This document shows, piece by piece, positions 26,007 through 33,835 of a DNA stretch of 38,623 bases. This stretch comes from a virus: the IMG/VR virus record IMGVR_UViG_3300043568_000267, positions 1 to 38,623 of that record; one strand, 5' to 3'. The number at the start of each line of letters is the position of its first letter. The stretch's first letter is position 1. Below the pieces are notes generated by a model. It was given only the letters and a program-made list of their open reading frames with translations. It was not told the DNA's origin and made no database searches. A program made the position numbers and the translations under genes.

Positions 26007-26008
26007 TA

Positions 26009-26161
26009 CTATTTCTTTTTAGTAGAAGCTTTAATCTTCTTCTCTTGTTTCAACATAGCTTTAGTAGGTTTCTTTCCAGAACCTTTAGCAGCACGGATGT
26101 TATCCCAAAGTCCTCTTTGAGATGTACTACCGTCTTTTCTTTTTAGCATTTCCTTTGCCAT
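26009..26161 (-). CDS. Small basic protein, 50 aa
   Basis: I chose the start at 26161 (MAKEMLKRKDGSTSQRGLWD), because the longer in-frame start (26212) gives an atypical N-terminus and overlaps the previous gene further. Even so it overlaps that gene's end by 35 nt. The motif GLWDNIRAAKGSGKKP resembles a short basic domain frequently seen in small phage proteins. It is Lys-rich to the end (KKIKASTKKK). Function unknown; it is part of the basic-protein string. Confidence 0.6.
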   Translation of the reverse strand: MAKEMLKRKDGSTSQRGLWDNIRAAKGSGKKPTKAMLKQEKKIKASTKKK

Positions 26162-26489
26162 TGTACTTATAATCAGGGTTGTCTTTATGCCATTTTTTAG
26201 TTGCAGCAACACCTTGCTTAACAGTTTTTGCTCTTCCTTTTGCAGTAAGATCTATTGTATCCCACTGACCTTTATCTTTAGTAGGATGGTTAACCATAAT
26301 GTTACCAATCTTTCCTTCACCTCTTTTTGTAGTCTTCTTATAGACTATATGTTTTTCACCTCCAGCTACTACAGTTGTTCCACCTTTTTTAAATGGTTTG
26401 ACAAATTGATTAGCAGCTTTCTTAGAAGCAGAGTAAGCCCTAGGTGTTCTAGGGCTAGCTACTGCTGCTTTATTTTTAATAGATTTCAC
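26127..26489 (-). CDS. Basic protein with KKGG motif and WHKDNP domain, 120 aa
   Basis: The N-terminal 40 residues are Ala/Lys-rich (PRTPRAYSASKKAANQFVK), followed by KKGGTTVVAGGEKHIVYKK and a folded-looking C-terminal domain (NHPTKDKGQWDTIDLT, then VAATKKWHKDNPDYKYNGKG). The latter pattern is one I recall from small phage proteins of unknown role. The start overlaps the stop of the 90-aa gene by 4 nt (ATGA), and the end overlaps the next gene by 35 nt, so the genes are tightly coupled. The predicted charge is strongly positive, consistent with contact with packaged DNA. Confidence 0.6.
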   Translation of the reverse strand: MKSIKNKAAVASPRTPRAYSASKKAANQFVKPFKKGGTTVVAGGEKHIVYKKTTKRGEGKIGNIMVNHPTKDKGQWDTIDLTAKGRAKTVKQGVAATKKWHKDNPDYKYNGKGNAKKKRR

Positions 26490-26758
26490 CGTTTAACCTT
26501 ACGTTTAGTGGTTCCACCTTTTTTTTTCTTTTCAAAAAGTTCTTTACCTAACGCTAGCGTACCAAGGAGTGATGACCCAATGCCAGACCATGTGATAGCG
26601 TTTTGAGCTCTACTGTCTTTTTTAGCAGCTAAGCTTGGATAACCTTGAGCAACAGCTTTATCATTACGTCTTTCCTGAAATGACTTTTTAGGTTTTTCTC
26701 CACCATTTTTCATCTTAGTAGCACCACCACAAGATTTACATGCTAATTTTTTTTTCAT
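26486..26758 (-). CDS. Small basic protein with CxxCGG knuckle and hydrophobic helix, 90 aa
   Basis: The start is taken at 26758 (MKKKLACKSCGGATKMKNGG); the longer in-frame ATG at 26806 overlaps the upstream 50-aa gene. Features in order: a CKSC pair that could be half of a zinc knuckle, KMKNGG, the segment KSFQERRNDK, a hydrophobic Gly/Ser helix (AITWSGIGSSLLGTLALGK) that could be membrane-associated or a packed capsid helix, and a KKKKGGTTKRK tail. It overlaps the next gene by 4 nt. Function unknown. Confidence 0.6.
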   Translation of the reverse strand: MKKKLACKSCGGATKMKNGGEKPKKSFQERRNDKAVAQGYPSLAAKKDSRAQNAITWSGIGSSLLGTLALGKELFEKKKKGGTTKRKVKR

Positions 26759-26768
26759 AACTAAAAAA

Positions 26769-26921
26769 TTATCTACCTTGACCTTTTTTAGGAATAGCTC
26801 CAGCATTTTTTCCTCCTGTATAACGAGTAGGATTTTTTTCAGCGTATACAGGTGCGTTAGTACCTCCTACACGCCCTGTAGCTTTTTTAGATGCTACTAC
26901 CTTTTCATTATTTGCTTTCAT
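26769..26921 (-). CDS. Tiny basic Gly/Lys-rich protein, 50 aa
   Basis: Short ORF reading MKANNEKVVASKKATGRVGG at the start and AGAIPKKGQGR at the end, filling the space between the 337-aa gene (33 nt upstream) and the 90-aa gene (10 nt downstream). Composition matches the neighbouring basic proteins, with RVGG and TGGK elements, and it keeps the tight spacing of the string, so I regard it as a real gene. No known domain. Confidence 0.55.
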   Translation of the reverse strand: MKANNEKVVASKKATGRVGGTNAPVYAEKNPTRYTGGKNAGAIPKKGQGR

Positions 26922-26954
26922 AATTTTATATATACGTTTATACTATAATATACA

Positions 26955-27968
26955 TTATTCATTCCACATAGGCTCTATAGTATTCAAAATTTCTACTAAA
27001 ATATTTTCATTTAGTGGATTTTTTAAATACTCAACAACTTCAGATGCATTACGTCCTAACATTGTTGTAGTAGGTATGTGGTAAATCATTCCATCTGCTC
27101 TAGGTGCTAGTACTTTATAGAAGCTAGCATCTTTTACAAGTGCTTTTAATTTCAATGACTCCATGTCAAGCTCTGTAGCTTTCATGAAAGTTTCTGCTGC
27201 GCGCAGTTCATTTCTTTCAATTCCTTCACCATTAATATATGCATCCATGTTTTCATACATGATATCAATAGGTGTTGACTTCTTGTACTGTGCACTATGT
27301 GCATCAACAATCTTACATACATACATAAGTTTATTGATGTTTTTATTATATAGTTTATCAAGTTCACTAAGAGCTTTATTACGCAGCTTTTTAGTTTGTG
27401 TTCTTGATGCTACTGAGTCAATTGTTTTATCTAGATAGAATTTAGGGGGACGTGACATACTTTGTGCATCTTCCCAGCTTTTTGCTACTATAGAGAATGC
27501 TCCTGCTTCTATAGCTTTAAGTTTAATAAGATCAAAAGGATCATTTTTTGGATTTAAGAAGAGAGGTTCATTACCACATCTTACTGTTATCTTAGTCCAA
27601 AAATCATCATTATCTGGTCTTAACAATTTTACTTTAGCCCAAAAATCTTCATCTGTAGGGTCTATGTAGTTAGCTGCTAATTCTTTTTCTAATTGTGATA
27701 CTGTTTCACGAATATCTTTTATAACTGCTGCTCTATGCTCAGGATCTTTAATGTTCTTTACTTCAGGAGCAAATTCATTAAGACCTGTAATCCATCGCTT
27801 AACTCCATTTTTTTCAAGACAAGCTAACTGCTCTTCTTGAAATGTTCCTGGAAATAAACTTAAGTTGTAGTTCTGCAATCCCATGTTATCTGCATCAGGA
27901 TTAACTACTGGTTTAATTGAAACAGGTCCTGTTGCTGAAGGCCCATTTGATACTATTGTAATACTCAT
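26955..27968 (-). CDS. Conserved protein directly downstream of the major capsid gene, 337 aa
   Basis: Mostly helical from residue 60 onward (KDIRETVSQLEKELAANYID, later LRNKALSELDKLYNKNINKL). The N-terminal 50 residues look extended (MSITIVSNGPSATGPVSIKP). The C-terminus has a short beta-like segment (DGMIYHIPTTTMLGRNASEV) and an acidic helix. It is preceded by a terminator and an AAAACCAACA leader element, so it begins a new transcript or is translated strongly after partial readthrough. Position beside the capsid gene suggests an auxiliary capsid, portal-vertex or core protein. No catalytic motif was seen. Confidence 0.55.
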   Translation of the reverse strand: MSITIVSNGPSATGPVSIKPVVNPDADNMGLQNYNLSLFPGTFQEEQLACLEKNGVKRWITGLNEFAPEVKNIKDPEHRAAVIKDIRETVSQLEKELAANYIDPTDEDFWAKVKLLRPDNDDFWTKITVRCGNEPLFLNPKNDPFDLIKLKAIEAGAFSIVAKSWEDAQSMSRPPKFYLDKTIDSVASRTQTKKLRNKALSELDKLYNKNINKLMYVCKIVDAHSAQYKKSTPIDIMYENMDAYINGEGIERNELRAAETFMKATELDMESLKLKALVKDASFYKVLAPRADGMIYHIPTTTMLGRNASEVVEYLKNPLNENILVEILNTIEPMWNE

Positions 27969-27972
27969 TTTC

Positions 27973-27982
27973 TGTTGGTTTT
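27973..27982 (-). promoter_or_regulatory. Conserved leader element AAAACCAACA before the 337-aa gene
   Basis: Reads AAAACCAACA on the minus strand, ending 4 nt before the ATG. It is identical to the elements at 21198-21207 and 30958-30967. It lies after the terminator of the capsid gene. Confidence 0.45.
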
Positions 27983-27992
27983 TTGTTTGTAA

Positions 27993-28023
27993 AATAAAAA
28001 GGGAGGAGCGTTAACCCCTCCCT
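27993..28023 (-). terminator. Rho-independent terminator after the major capsid gene
   Basis: On the minus strand AGGGAGGGG and CTCCTCCCT form a GC-rich stem (one bulge) around TTAACG, followed by TTTTTATTTT. It starts 13 nt after the capsid stop codon, a classic arrangement for a highly transcribed major capsid gene. Confidence 0.8.
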
Positions 28024-28035
28024 AGTTTTGACATA

Positions 28036-29655
28036 TTAGAATGATCCTCCTGTGATAGGGTTTCTCATAACAATTTTAAGAACTTTAGTTGGATCTTTAA
28101 CCCAGATAGCTGGCATAGTTTGAGTCATATAAACTCTATAACCATTAAACTGACCTGAAGATTGGAATCCTTGGCTACGTCCCATATAGTCCATAGTACC
28201 ATTTTGATACCACCATTTCAATTGATTATCCCAAGATAACTTCAACAAATAGATATTGTCGTTAGTGTTATCAGTGATATCAAAGATAATGAATGAATAA
28301 GAAGATAATGGGTTACCATCAATGATTGGGTTCTCAATATCATTAGTGTGGATGTTATCAAATGCTGGGTTAAGAACAAACTTAACGTTAGCAAGGAATG
28401 GGATGATATAGCTAGTATATGCAAATCCAAATCCTAGATCCATACCTTTGTTAGTGATTGCACCAATATCAGCAGCAAGAATAGAAAGGTTAGAAGATGC
28501 AGCTTCACGTTTGATAGCTTCATTAACCATTCTCATTCCACCAATACCTGTTTGTACTATAAGTTGACGCTTAGGGTCTGGACCTTGGAATTCTACACGA
28601 CCTGCATAGAAGTTATAAAGCTCAGAACGGAATAACTCTAAAGAGAAGCTAGACTTGTTGTATACTCTTTTGAAAGAGCTATCTAACTGTCTCCAAAGAC
28701 CTACAGATAATCTAAGATCATCTGGACCATCTTGACGTAATCTACCTCCATGACCCCACATTAAGTAAGTTTCAATATCTGTAGCAATCTTAGTCAAGTG
28801 AGCTGCTTCCATAGAAGTTAAGAAAGTACGTGACAAGTCACCATTTCCAATAGCACGCTTAACATAGTCTTTACCCATCTTAGCAACCATATCCTCAATG
28901 TTGGAGATTGCTGGATCCATAGATTTGTCAAAGTTTCTCCAGATTTCAGTTACAGGAACTGTACCATCTGCATTCATTCCTCCTTTAATCATCATGTCAG
29001 CACGTGATGAAATAGAGTAATGTACGTGAGCTTCTGCACCACCTACGTAGTTGTAGAATTCACGGAATCCAGATTTAGTCTGAATATCAGAGAATCTTTC
29101 ACCATATTCTCCACGTGCAGAACCTTTACGGAAGAATTTAGTACCATTAGCCAAGTACTTATTATCCAAGAACTTGTAGTTGTCGTTGTTTACAAGTTGT
29201 ACTGTGTAGATGAATCCATCTCCAATAGGAAGGATATCTTCTTCAGGTACAATGTACATCTCAACACCGTTGTACTTGTCATAAGTAATGATGTCACCAT
29301 GTCCAAACTCACGCTTATTAAGCTTAAGTTTAAATGTAGTACCATCAACACCTTTTGCAAGGTTAAGAGGTTCGATATCTTCAATGATATAAGCAAGGTC
29401 TTGAGCTACAGGTGTTTGCCACTTGTACTCTCCTCTTACATTATCAACGTTGATAACATTTTTACCACCAAAGGATGACATTTGATAAAGGGGCATTTCA
29501 ACTTTTTGAGTCATAGCCCAAATGTCTACAGGACCTAAATCCATAGGTTCTGCATCCTTCAGCATGTTTACAAGGTGGTATGAATCTACGTGAGATGACG
29601 CATTGTATTGCGTGTCACGTAGGAATATACCATTGTTTAAAACTGGAGTTGCCAT
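28036..29655 (-). CDS. Major capsid protein (HK97-fold, crAss-like), 539 aa
   Basis: Third after TerL and portal, followed by a strong terminator and preceded by an A/C-rich leader, all typical of the major capsid gene. Length (539 aa) is slightly above the roughly 490-500 aa of gut crAss capsid proteins. Segments such as GLWRQLDSSFKRVYNKSSF, the long helical stretch with MEAAHLTKIATDIETYLMWG, and the C-terminal KVLKIVMRNPITGGSF fit a capsid subunit. No N-terminal protease-cleaved scaffold region is obvious; the N-terminus is short and ordered-looking. It would form the icosahedral shell. HK97 fold is inferred from family knowledge, not visible directly. Confidence 0.8.
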   Translation of the reverse strand: MATPVLNNGIFLRDTQYNASSHVDSYHLVNMLKDAEPMDLGPVDIWAMTQKVEMPLYQMSSFGGKNVINVDNVRGEYKWQTPVAQDLAYIIEDIEPLNLAKGVDGTTFKLKLNKREFGHGDIITYDKYNGVEMYIVPEEDILPIGDGFIYTVQLVNNDNYKFLDNKYLANGTKFFRKGSARGEYGERFSDIQTKSGFREFYNYVGGAEAHVHYSISSRADMMIKGGMNADGTVPVTEIWRNFDKSMDPAISNIEDMVAKMGKDYVKRAIGNGDLSRTFLTSMEAAHLTKIATDIETYLMWGHGGRLRQDGPDDLRLSVGLWRQLDSSFKRVYNKSSFSLELFRSELYNFYAGRVEFQGPDPKRQLIVQTGIGGMRMVNEAIKREAASSNLSILAADIGAITNKGMDLGFGFAYTSYIIPFLANVKFVLNPAFDNIHTNDIENPIIDGNPLSSYSFIIFDITDNTNDNIYLLKLSWDNQLKWWYQNGTMDYMGRSQGFQSSGQFNGYRVYMTQTMPAIWVKDPTKVLKIVMRNPITGGSF

Positions 29656-29694
29656 TTGTGATTTGTTTTTGTTTGTTAATTATTAATTTATTAT

Positions 29695-30954
29695 TTATCT
29701 TCCAAAGAAGCTTTTTTTAGGTCTTTGTAATGTTCTACTTGCAGTTTGTCTTGATGATCTATCATCTTGCTCATCAGGAGTAGAAGAACTTATCTTAGTT
29801 GCCTCTTCTGTTTTTAGTTGCCTAACAGTTTTTTCTACAGCTGCTCTTTCACCACTCTCCTTTAGTTTACTTTTATATCCATCTGGATCAGCAAGTAACC
29901 AAAGTGCTTCAGCAATTAAGTCATGACGTGGTTCTACCCATTGATATTTCTCTAGCAAGTGACCCAACATATTTGTTTGTCTACCATTGATAGATGGATA
30001 ATTAGGTTGAACTAGCCCTGAAAATAGCATATTCTGTACTTTATTATCTAATTTCATTCCATTAAGCTCACCTCTTTCTAATGCTTTATAAACATTATCT
30101 TGGTAAAGTTGAGCTTGATGTTCTTGTTTACGTTTAGTTTCTTCTTGCTGTTGAATGCGTTGTTGAATAACTTGTTCTTGCATCTGATCTAAACGTGGTT
30201 TAAATCTTCCTGCTTTAAGCTCTAAATCACCTCTGTCTTTAAGAGCAATGATTTCTTCTTCAATTTCTTCAGGAGTACCATACTTTGTTACTTGTAAATA
30301 AGCTCTTACAATGTCTTCTTGTCCTCCTTCAGAATTAACATCAAGTTGTTTTACTTCTTCAGCAGCTGCTAGTGCACGGAACATATTCTTTAAATCTGTA
30401 CCACCATTAGCTACATACTCATAAGCCTTTTGTAATTCTTGTGGAAGACTCTGATAAAAAGAAGCTGGAACTTCTTCCAATAAGCGCTCTTCTCTTTCAT
30501 TGAAGTTTGCTTCAAGTAGTTCTTCCCAATCAGCTTGTGAATAGTCTTCTAGCTTTTTTCCATCATCAAAAGGAAACATCAAACCTTTTTCAATTAGTTT
30601 GTTTGCTGTTTCAATCATTACATCCTTAGTAAGTGATGGTCTACCACCAGGATTTTTTTGTGGATCATCAACAAAGCTTTCTTCTATTAACTGATTTAAA
30701 TCTTCTAAAGAAGGTGTTTCAGTTGTAGCAGCAGGTTCACCAGTAACTGCTTCTGTTGCTGCAGTAGCATCATTAGCAATTGGTTTGTCAAGGAACGTTG
30801 TGTCAGTTGTAGTTGAAGAAAAGATACCTGGTTTTTTAGCATCATCTACCGTTGTAGATGAATTAGGAACCATAATGCTTTCACTCCCTACTCCTAACAA
30901 ATCTTCCAGGTTATCAAATTCTATCTCCTGGACATTTGTGTTTTCATCAGCCAT
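29695..30954 (-). CDS. Putative scaffolding / capsid-assembly protein, 419 aa
   Basis: Acidic Thr/Ser-rich, probably disordered N-terminus (residues 1-110, EIEFDNLEDLLGV, DATAATEAVTGEPAATTET). A helical middle (EELLEANFNEREERLLEEV) is followed by a Gln-rich coiled coil at about 252-292 (QMQEQVIQQRIQQQEETKRK) and a basic C-terminus (LQRPKKSFFGR). Acidic extended start, coiled coil and basic tail are what phage scaffold proteins commonly show, and the position between portal and capsid gene supports this. An internal head protein is the alternative. A promoter-like element and the TGTTGG leader element lie just upstream, after a 118-nt gap from the portal gene. Confidence 0.55.
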   Translation of the reverse strand: MADENTNVQEIEFDNLEDLLGVGSESIMVPNSSTTVDDAKKPGIFSSTTTDTTFLDKPIANDATAATEAVTGEPAATTETPSLEDLNQLIEESFVDDPQKNPGGRPSLTKDVMIETANKLIEKGLMFPFDDGKKLEDYSQADWEELLEANFNEREERLLEEVPASFYQSLPQELQKAYEYVANGGTDLKNMFRALAAAEEVKQLDVNSEGGQEDIVRAYLQVTKYGTPEEIEEEIIALKDRGDLELKAGRFKPRLDQMQEQVIQQRIQQQEETKRKQEHQAQLYQDNVYKALERGELNGMKLDNKVQNMLFSGLVQPNYPSINGRQTNMLGHLLEKYQWVEPRHDLIAEALWLLADPDGYKSKLKESGERAAVEKTVRQLKTEEATKISSSTPDEQDDRSSRQTASRTLQRPKKSFFGR

Positions 30955-30957
30955 AAT

Positions 30958-30967
30958 TGTTGGTTTT
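30958..30967 (-). promoter_or_regulatory. Conserved leader element AAAACCAACA before the scaffold gene
   Basis: Reads AAAACCAACA on the minus strand, ending 3 nt before the ATG. Same decamer and nearly the same distance as at 21198-21207 and 27973-27982. Confidence 0.45.
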
Positions 30968-30994
30968 GTGTAATTGACTTACTATTAATATAAG

Positions 30995-31002
30995 CAAATT
31001 TA
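30995..31002 (-). promoter_or_regulatory. Putative -7 promoter element (TAAATTTG)
   Basis: In the 118-nt gap between portal and scaffold genes the minus strand reads TAAATTTG, matching TAnnTTTG, within TTAAATTTGCT. A start site about 7 nt downstream would give a short leader of about 30 nt containing the AAAACCAACA element. No good -33 box was found. The rest of this AT-rich gap shows only weak AT-only inverted repeats. Confidence 0.45.
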
Positions 31003-31072
31003 ATAAGTTAAACATCATATATTTAATAATATAGAACTATATATTTAAAAGTTTTTTACTATATAGCTATAA

Positions 31073-33835
31073 CTATTTCTTTTTGTTTTGAGAAGGTTTT
31101 TTAGGTGCAACATCAAATCTGTTTTTGTTTTCTTGAGCTATGTCCATGTCCATCTGCTTTATGTTAGTTTGATGATCCATCTTCTCTCTTTCTAAGTTCA
31201 TCTTTTGAGAAAACTGATTGTTTTTGTTTACTTCTTTTTCTCTATCAAATCCTATAGTTTCCTGATACTCATTGGTTTTTCTCATTGTTTCCATTTGATC
31301 AGCAAAGTCAGATTGTTGATTTTGATTTAAATCTTGCATAGCTCCATATCCAGAAGATTTAATTTCAGCAACAAGAAGATCTTTTCTTCTATTCTTCTCT
31401 GCTTCTGTTGTTTCAAATTCTCTTTCAGCAGCTTTTTCTTGTGCTATAGCATCAAGTTCCATCTGTTTCATCTTCTCAGCTTGAGCATACTCTTCTTGTT
31501 TTTGTTGAGTTTGTTTGTTCTCAATCTCTTTTAAGATGTTATTAAGATGACCCATAGAGTCAGTCTGTAAGATATGTCCTAGATCATAAATAGAAGCACC
31601 TGATGTATTGTTAGATATAGCAAGTTGTTTCATCTGTTCAATGATTGTTCTATGATTAGCTTTAGTAGAACAGAATACATTTATATCTCGCATTAATAAA
31701 TCAGTACCATTGATTTCAAAATTAATACGTTCATCATTAGAAGTACTTGCCTTCATACGTATAGAAGGATTGCTAGATGCATAATACTGTGCTAGATCTG
31801 TGCGCATCTGATGTACACGTGGCATTAGATGATCAGAGTGCTGTGTAAAGTAATTTTCTGTTTGTGCATATGAACCTGCAATAGCTTGCTCTATACCTGT
31901 AGCAGTATTAGTCTGACCTAGTTGCTGTCCTAAACGTTGTGGTGTAATACCTATTACTTCAAATGCTTGCTGCTTAAAATATGTAGCTAACTGAATACGT
32001 GATAACATCCTTTGTGTTTGCTCTAGGTTTAATACCTGGAAGTGCTGGAAGTTAAGAGCGTTTTCTGTATTAGTGATTGAAGTATCTAATGGTAACATCC
32101 CAAAGTCCTTCATTGCAACATATGCTTTAGCTAAGTTACCTTTACCCCAGTCTTCTCCTAATGAGTGCTGTGGTAGAGTATTCTGATCTAGCATTATTAC
32201 TGAACCTATTTCATCTACTAGGATATCTGCTATCTGATTGTTTACTATGTTGTAAGCTATCTGGAATGGCTTCATTAAATCTACCAATGCTACAGACTTT
32301 GTATTTCTATCAGAGAATACTCTTCCCTCTACAGGAAGCTTACATCCGTATAGTGTACTATCTCCTTTAAATTGGAACTTCATTGGTTTAATTCTGTTCT
32401 GCATAATACCTAGGTACATTGGATTTATACCTCCAGGATTCTGCATACCCCACCATGATGGCATGTTAGGACCAATCTTAACACCACCATATGTATGGTT
32501 AATCCATATCCAATCTATATGTTCACCAAATACTAGATTGTCTTTTGTTTTATTCTTAAAGAATGTAGTATCATACATTGGCTTATCAACTACTTGATAG
32601 TGCTCATCTATAATTTGATTTACTACAGATCCATCTTCATCTATCTTAGTAAGGTGACCTACTTTACGTTGTGACTTCCAATATGCAGTTGTTACACGTA
32701 ACATATGCGCAGTACCCATATCATAGTAGTCTTCTGACTCACCCATGATCCAGTTAATGATATCACCTCCATTATACACGAAGTTATCATACATAGATGT
32801 AAACTGTCTGTACTCTAGAGAAGGTCTATTAACGTTCCAGTCATGAGATCTAGTAGCATCATAGTATGTACCATCATTTTGATATCCTTGTATAGGGTAA
32901 CCAGCAGATCTTACAGGATAAATAGCCTCAACAGATTCTAATTGCTCTTGAGACATAATCCAACCATACTTATCAATGATATCTGATGCAGTAAGCATTT
33001 CTATCTTTCCTACCCAGTTACCTTGAGATATATAACGTACATCAGGAGACTTATGGTAAAATGTAAGAACTGGATTCCATAATTCAATATCATAATCATC
33101 TTCTAACATTCTAAAGTGCCAGAATTCTCTATCAGTAATTAGTGCGTCTTCAAATGCTCTTTCTTCAAGCTCATCCATTTTAAAACGCTCTTCATCTATT
33201 AGGTGTTGTTTAGATGCCCACTCTTCACAAAGACTGATATAATCTTTAGCATAGAACTTTTGAATTTCAGGAAGTGACTTAATAGCTTGAGGAGACATCT
33301 TTTGTTTAATCTCAGGATCATTAGGATCAGCTCCCATCTCAATCATTTTAGCAGCTAATTTTTGCTCAGCTTGCTGCATTAATGATTTTTCAATGTCAGA
33401 TTGTTTAGCTGCCATGATCTCGTTGTAGGTATACTCATCTACAGCTCTAAAGTTTACTCTCGTGTTTCTTTTAGAAAATTCAGCTGTAAGTACTTTAACT
33501 ACATTAGGAATGATTGGATAAAACTTAAGCTCAAGAGCGTTAGGGTAATCTCTACCTAGAGTATCAACAATGTCTCTGTACTCATTATCATCTTCCATTA
33601 GATAATCAGTCTTATCTATGATGCCTTTAGCAAGTTTGTAGTTTTTCATTAACCTACGCGCATTTCTGCGTATCTGCTTAAGACCTTGCCATTCTAACCA
33701 GTCCATATTCCATGCTGCCCAATCATCATCTTTATCCTTTACAGGTAAGAATTGAAGGGGCTGAGTAATATTACCTAAGCGGTTATATTCAGCTTTTTTA
33801 CCTTTCTTGAGTTGGAGTGCGTTTAATATTTCCAT
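31073..33835 (-). CDS. Portal protein (crAss-like), 920 aa
   Basis: Directly follows TerL with overlapping TAATG. The N-terminal region (about 35-75) has WNMDWLEWQGLKQIRRNARR, then NYKLAKGIIDKTDYLMEDD, followed by a helical/beta segment (KFYPIIPNVVKVLTAEFSKR), characteristic of crAss-like and related portals as I know them. A long helical domain follows (about 600-680, NLEQTQRMLSRIQLATYFKQ, then GITPQRLGQQLGQTNTATG), with TGIEQAI typical of the portal clip/stem region. The C-terminal 155 residues (about 765-920) are a charged Gln/Lys/Glu-rich coiled coil reaching into the capsid interior. It forms the dodecameric vertex through which DNA is packaged and ejected. Confidence 0.85.
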   Translation of the reverse strand: MEILNALQLKKGKKAEYNRLGNITQPLQFLPVKDKDDDWAAWNMDWLEWQGLKQIRRNARRLMKNYKLAKGIIDKTDYLMEDDNEYRDIVDTLGRDYPNALELKFYPIIPNVVKVLTAEFSKRNTRVNFRAVDEYTYNEIMAAKQSDIEKSLMQQAEQKLAAKMIEMGADPNDPEIKQKMSPQAIKSLPEIQKFYAKDYISLCEEWASKQHLIDEERFKMDELEERAFEDALITDREFWHFRMLEDDYDIELWNPVLTFYHKSPDVRYISQGNWVGKIEMLTASDIIDKYGWIMSQEQLESVEAIYPVRSAGYPIQGYQNDGTYYDATRSHDWNVNRPSLEYRQFTSMYDNFVYNGGDIINWIMGESEDYYDMGTAHMLRVTTAYWKSQRKVGHLTKIDEDGSVVNQIIDEHYQVVDKPMYDTTFFKNKTKDNLVFGEHIDWIWINHTYGGVKIGPNMPSWWGMQNPGGINPMYLGIMQNRIKPMKFQFKGDSTLYGCKLPVEGRVFSDRNTKSVALVDLMKPFQIAYNIVNNQIADILVDEIGSVIMLDQNTLPQHSLGEDWGKGNLAKAYVAMKDFGMLPLDTSITNTENALNFQHFQVLNLEQTQRMLSRIQLATYFKQQAFEVIGITPQRLGQQLGQTNTATGIEQAIAGSYAQTENYFTQHSDHLMPRVHQMRTDLAQYYASSNPSIRMKASTSNDERINFEINGTDLLMRDINVFCSTKANHRTIIEQMKQLAISNNTSGASIYDLGHILQTDSMGHLNNILKEIENKQTQQKQEEYAQAEKMKQMELDAIAQEKAAEREFETTEAEKNRRKDLLVAEIKSSGYGAMQDLNQNQQSDFADQMETMRKTNEYQETIGFDREKEVNKNNQFSQKMNLEREKMDHQTNIKQMDMDIAQENKNRFDVAPKKPSQNKKK

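Noticed and set aside
26162-26212. Longer start for the 50-aa gene at 26009-26161
   Set aside because: The extension is atypical for the protein, lies wholly inside the upstream gene, and the MAKEMLKRK start fits its family pattern better.
16129-29478. Plus-strand ORFs of 60-150 codons
   Set aside because: All lie opposite well-supported minus-strand genes, have low-complexity translations, and none has its own spacing or leader.
31010-31072. AT-only inverted repeats after the portal gene as a terminator
   Set aside because: The CTATATA/TATATAG stem has no GC pairs and no clear T-run after it; too weak to call.
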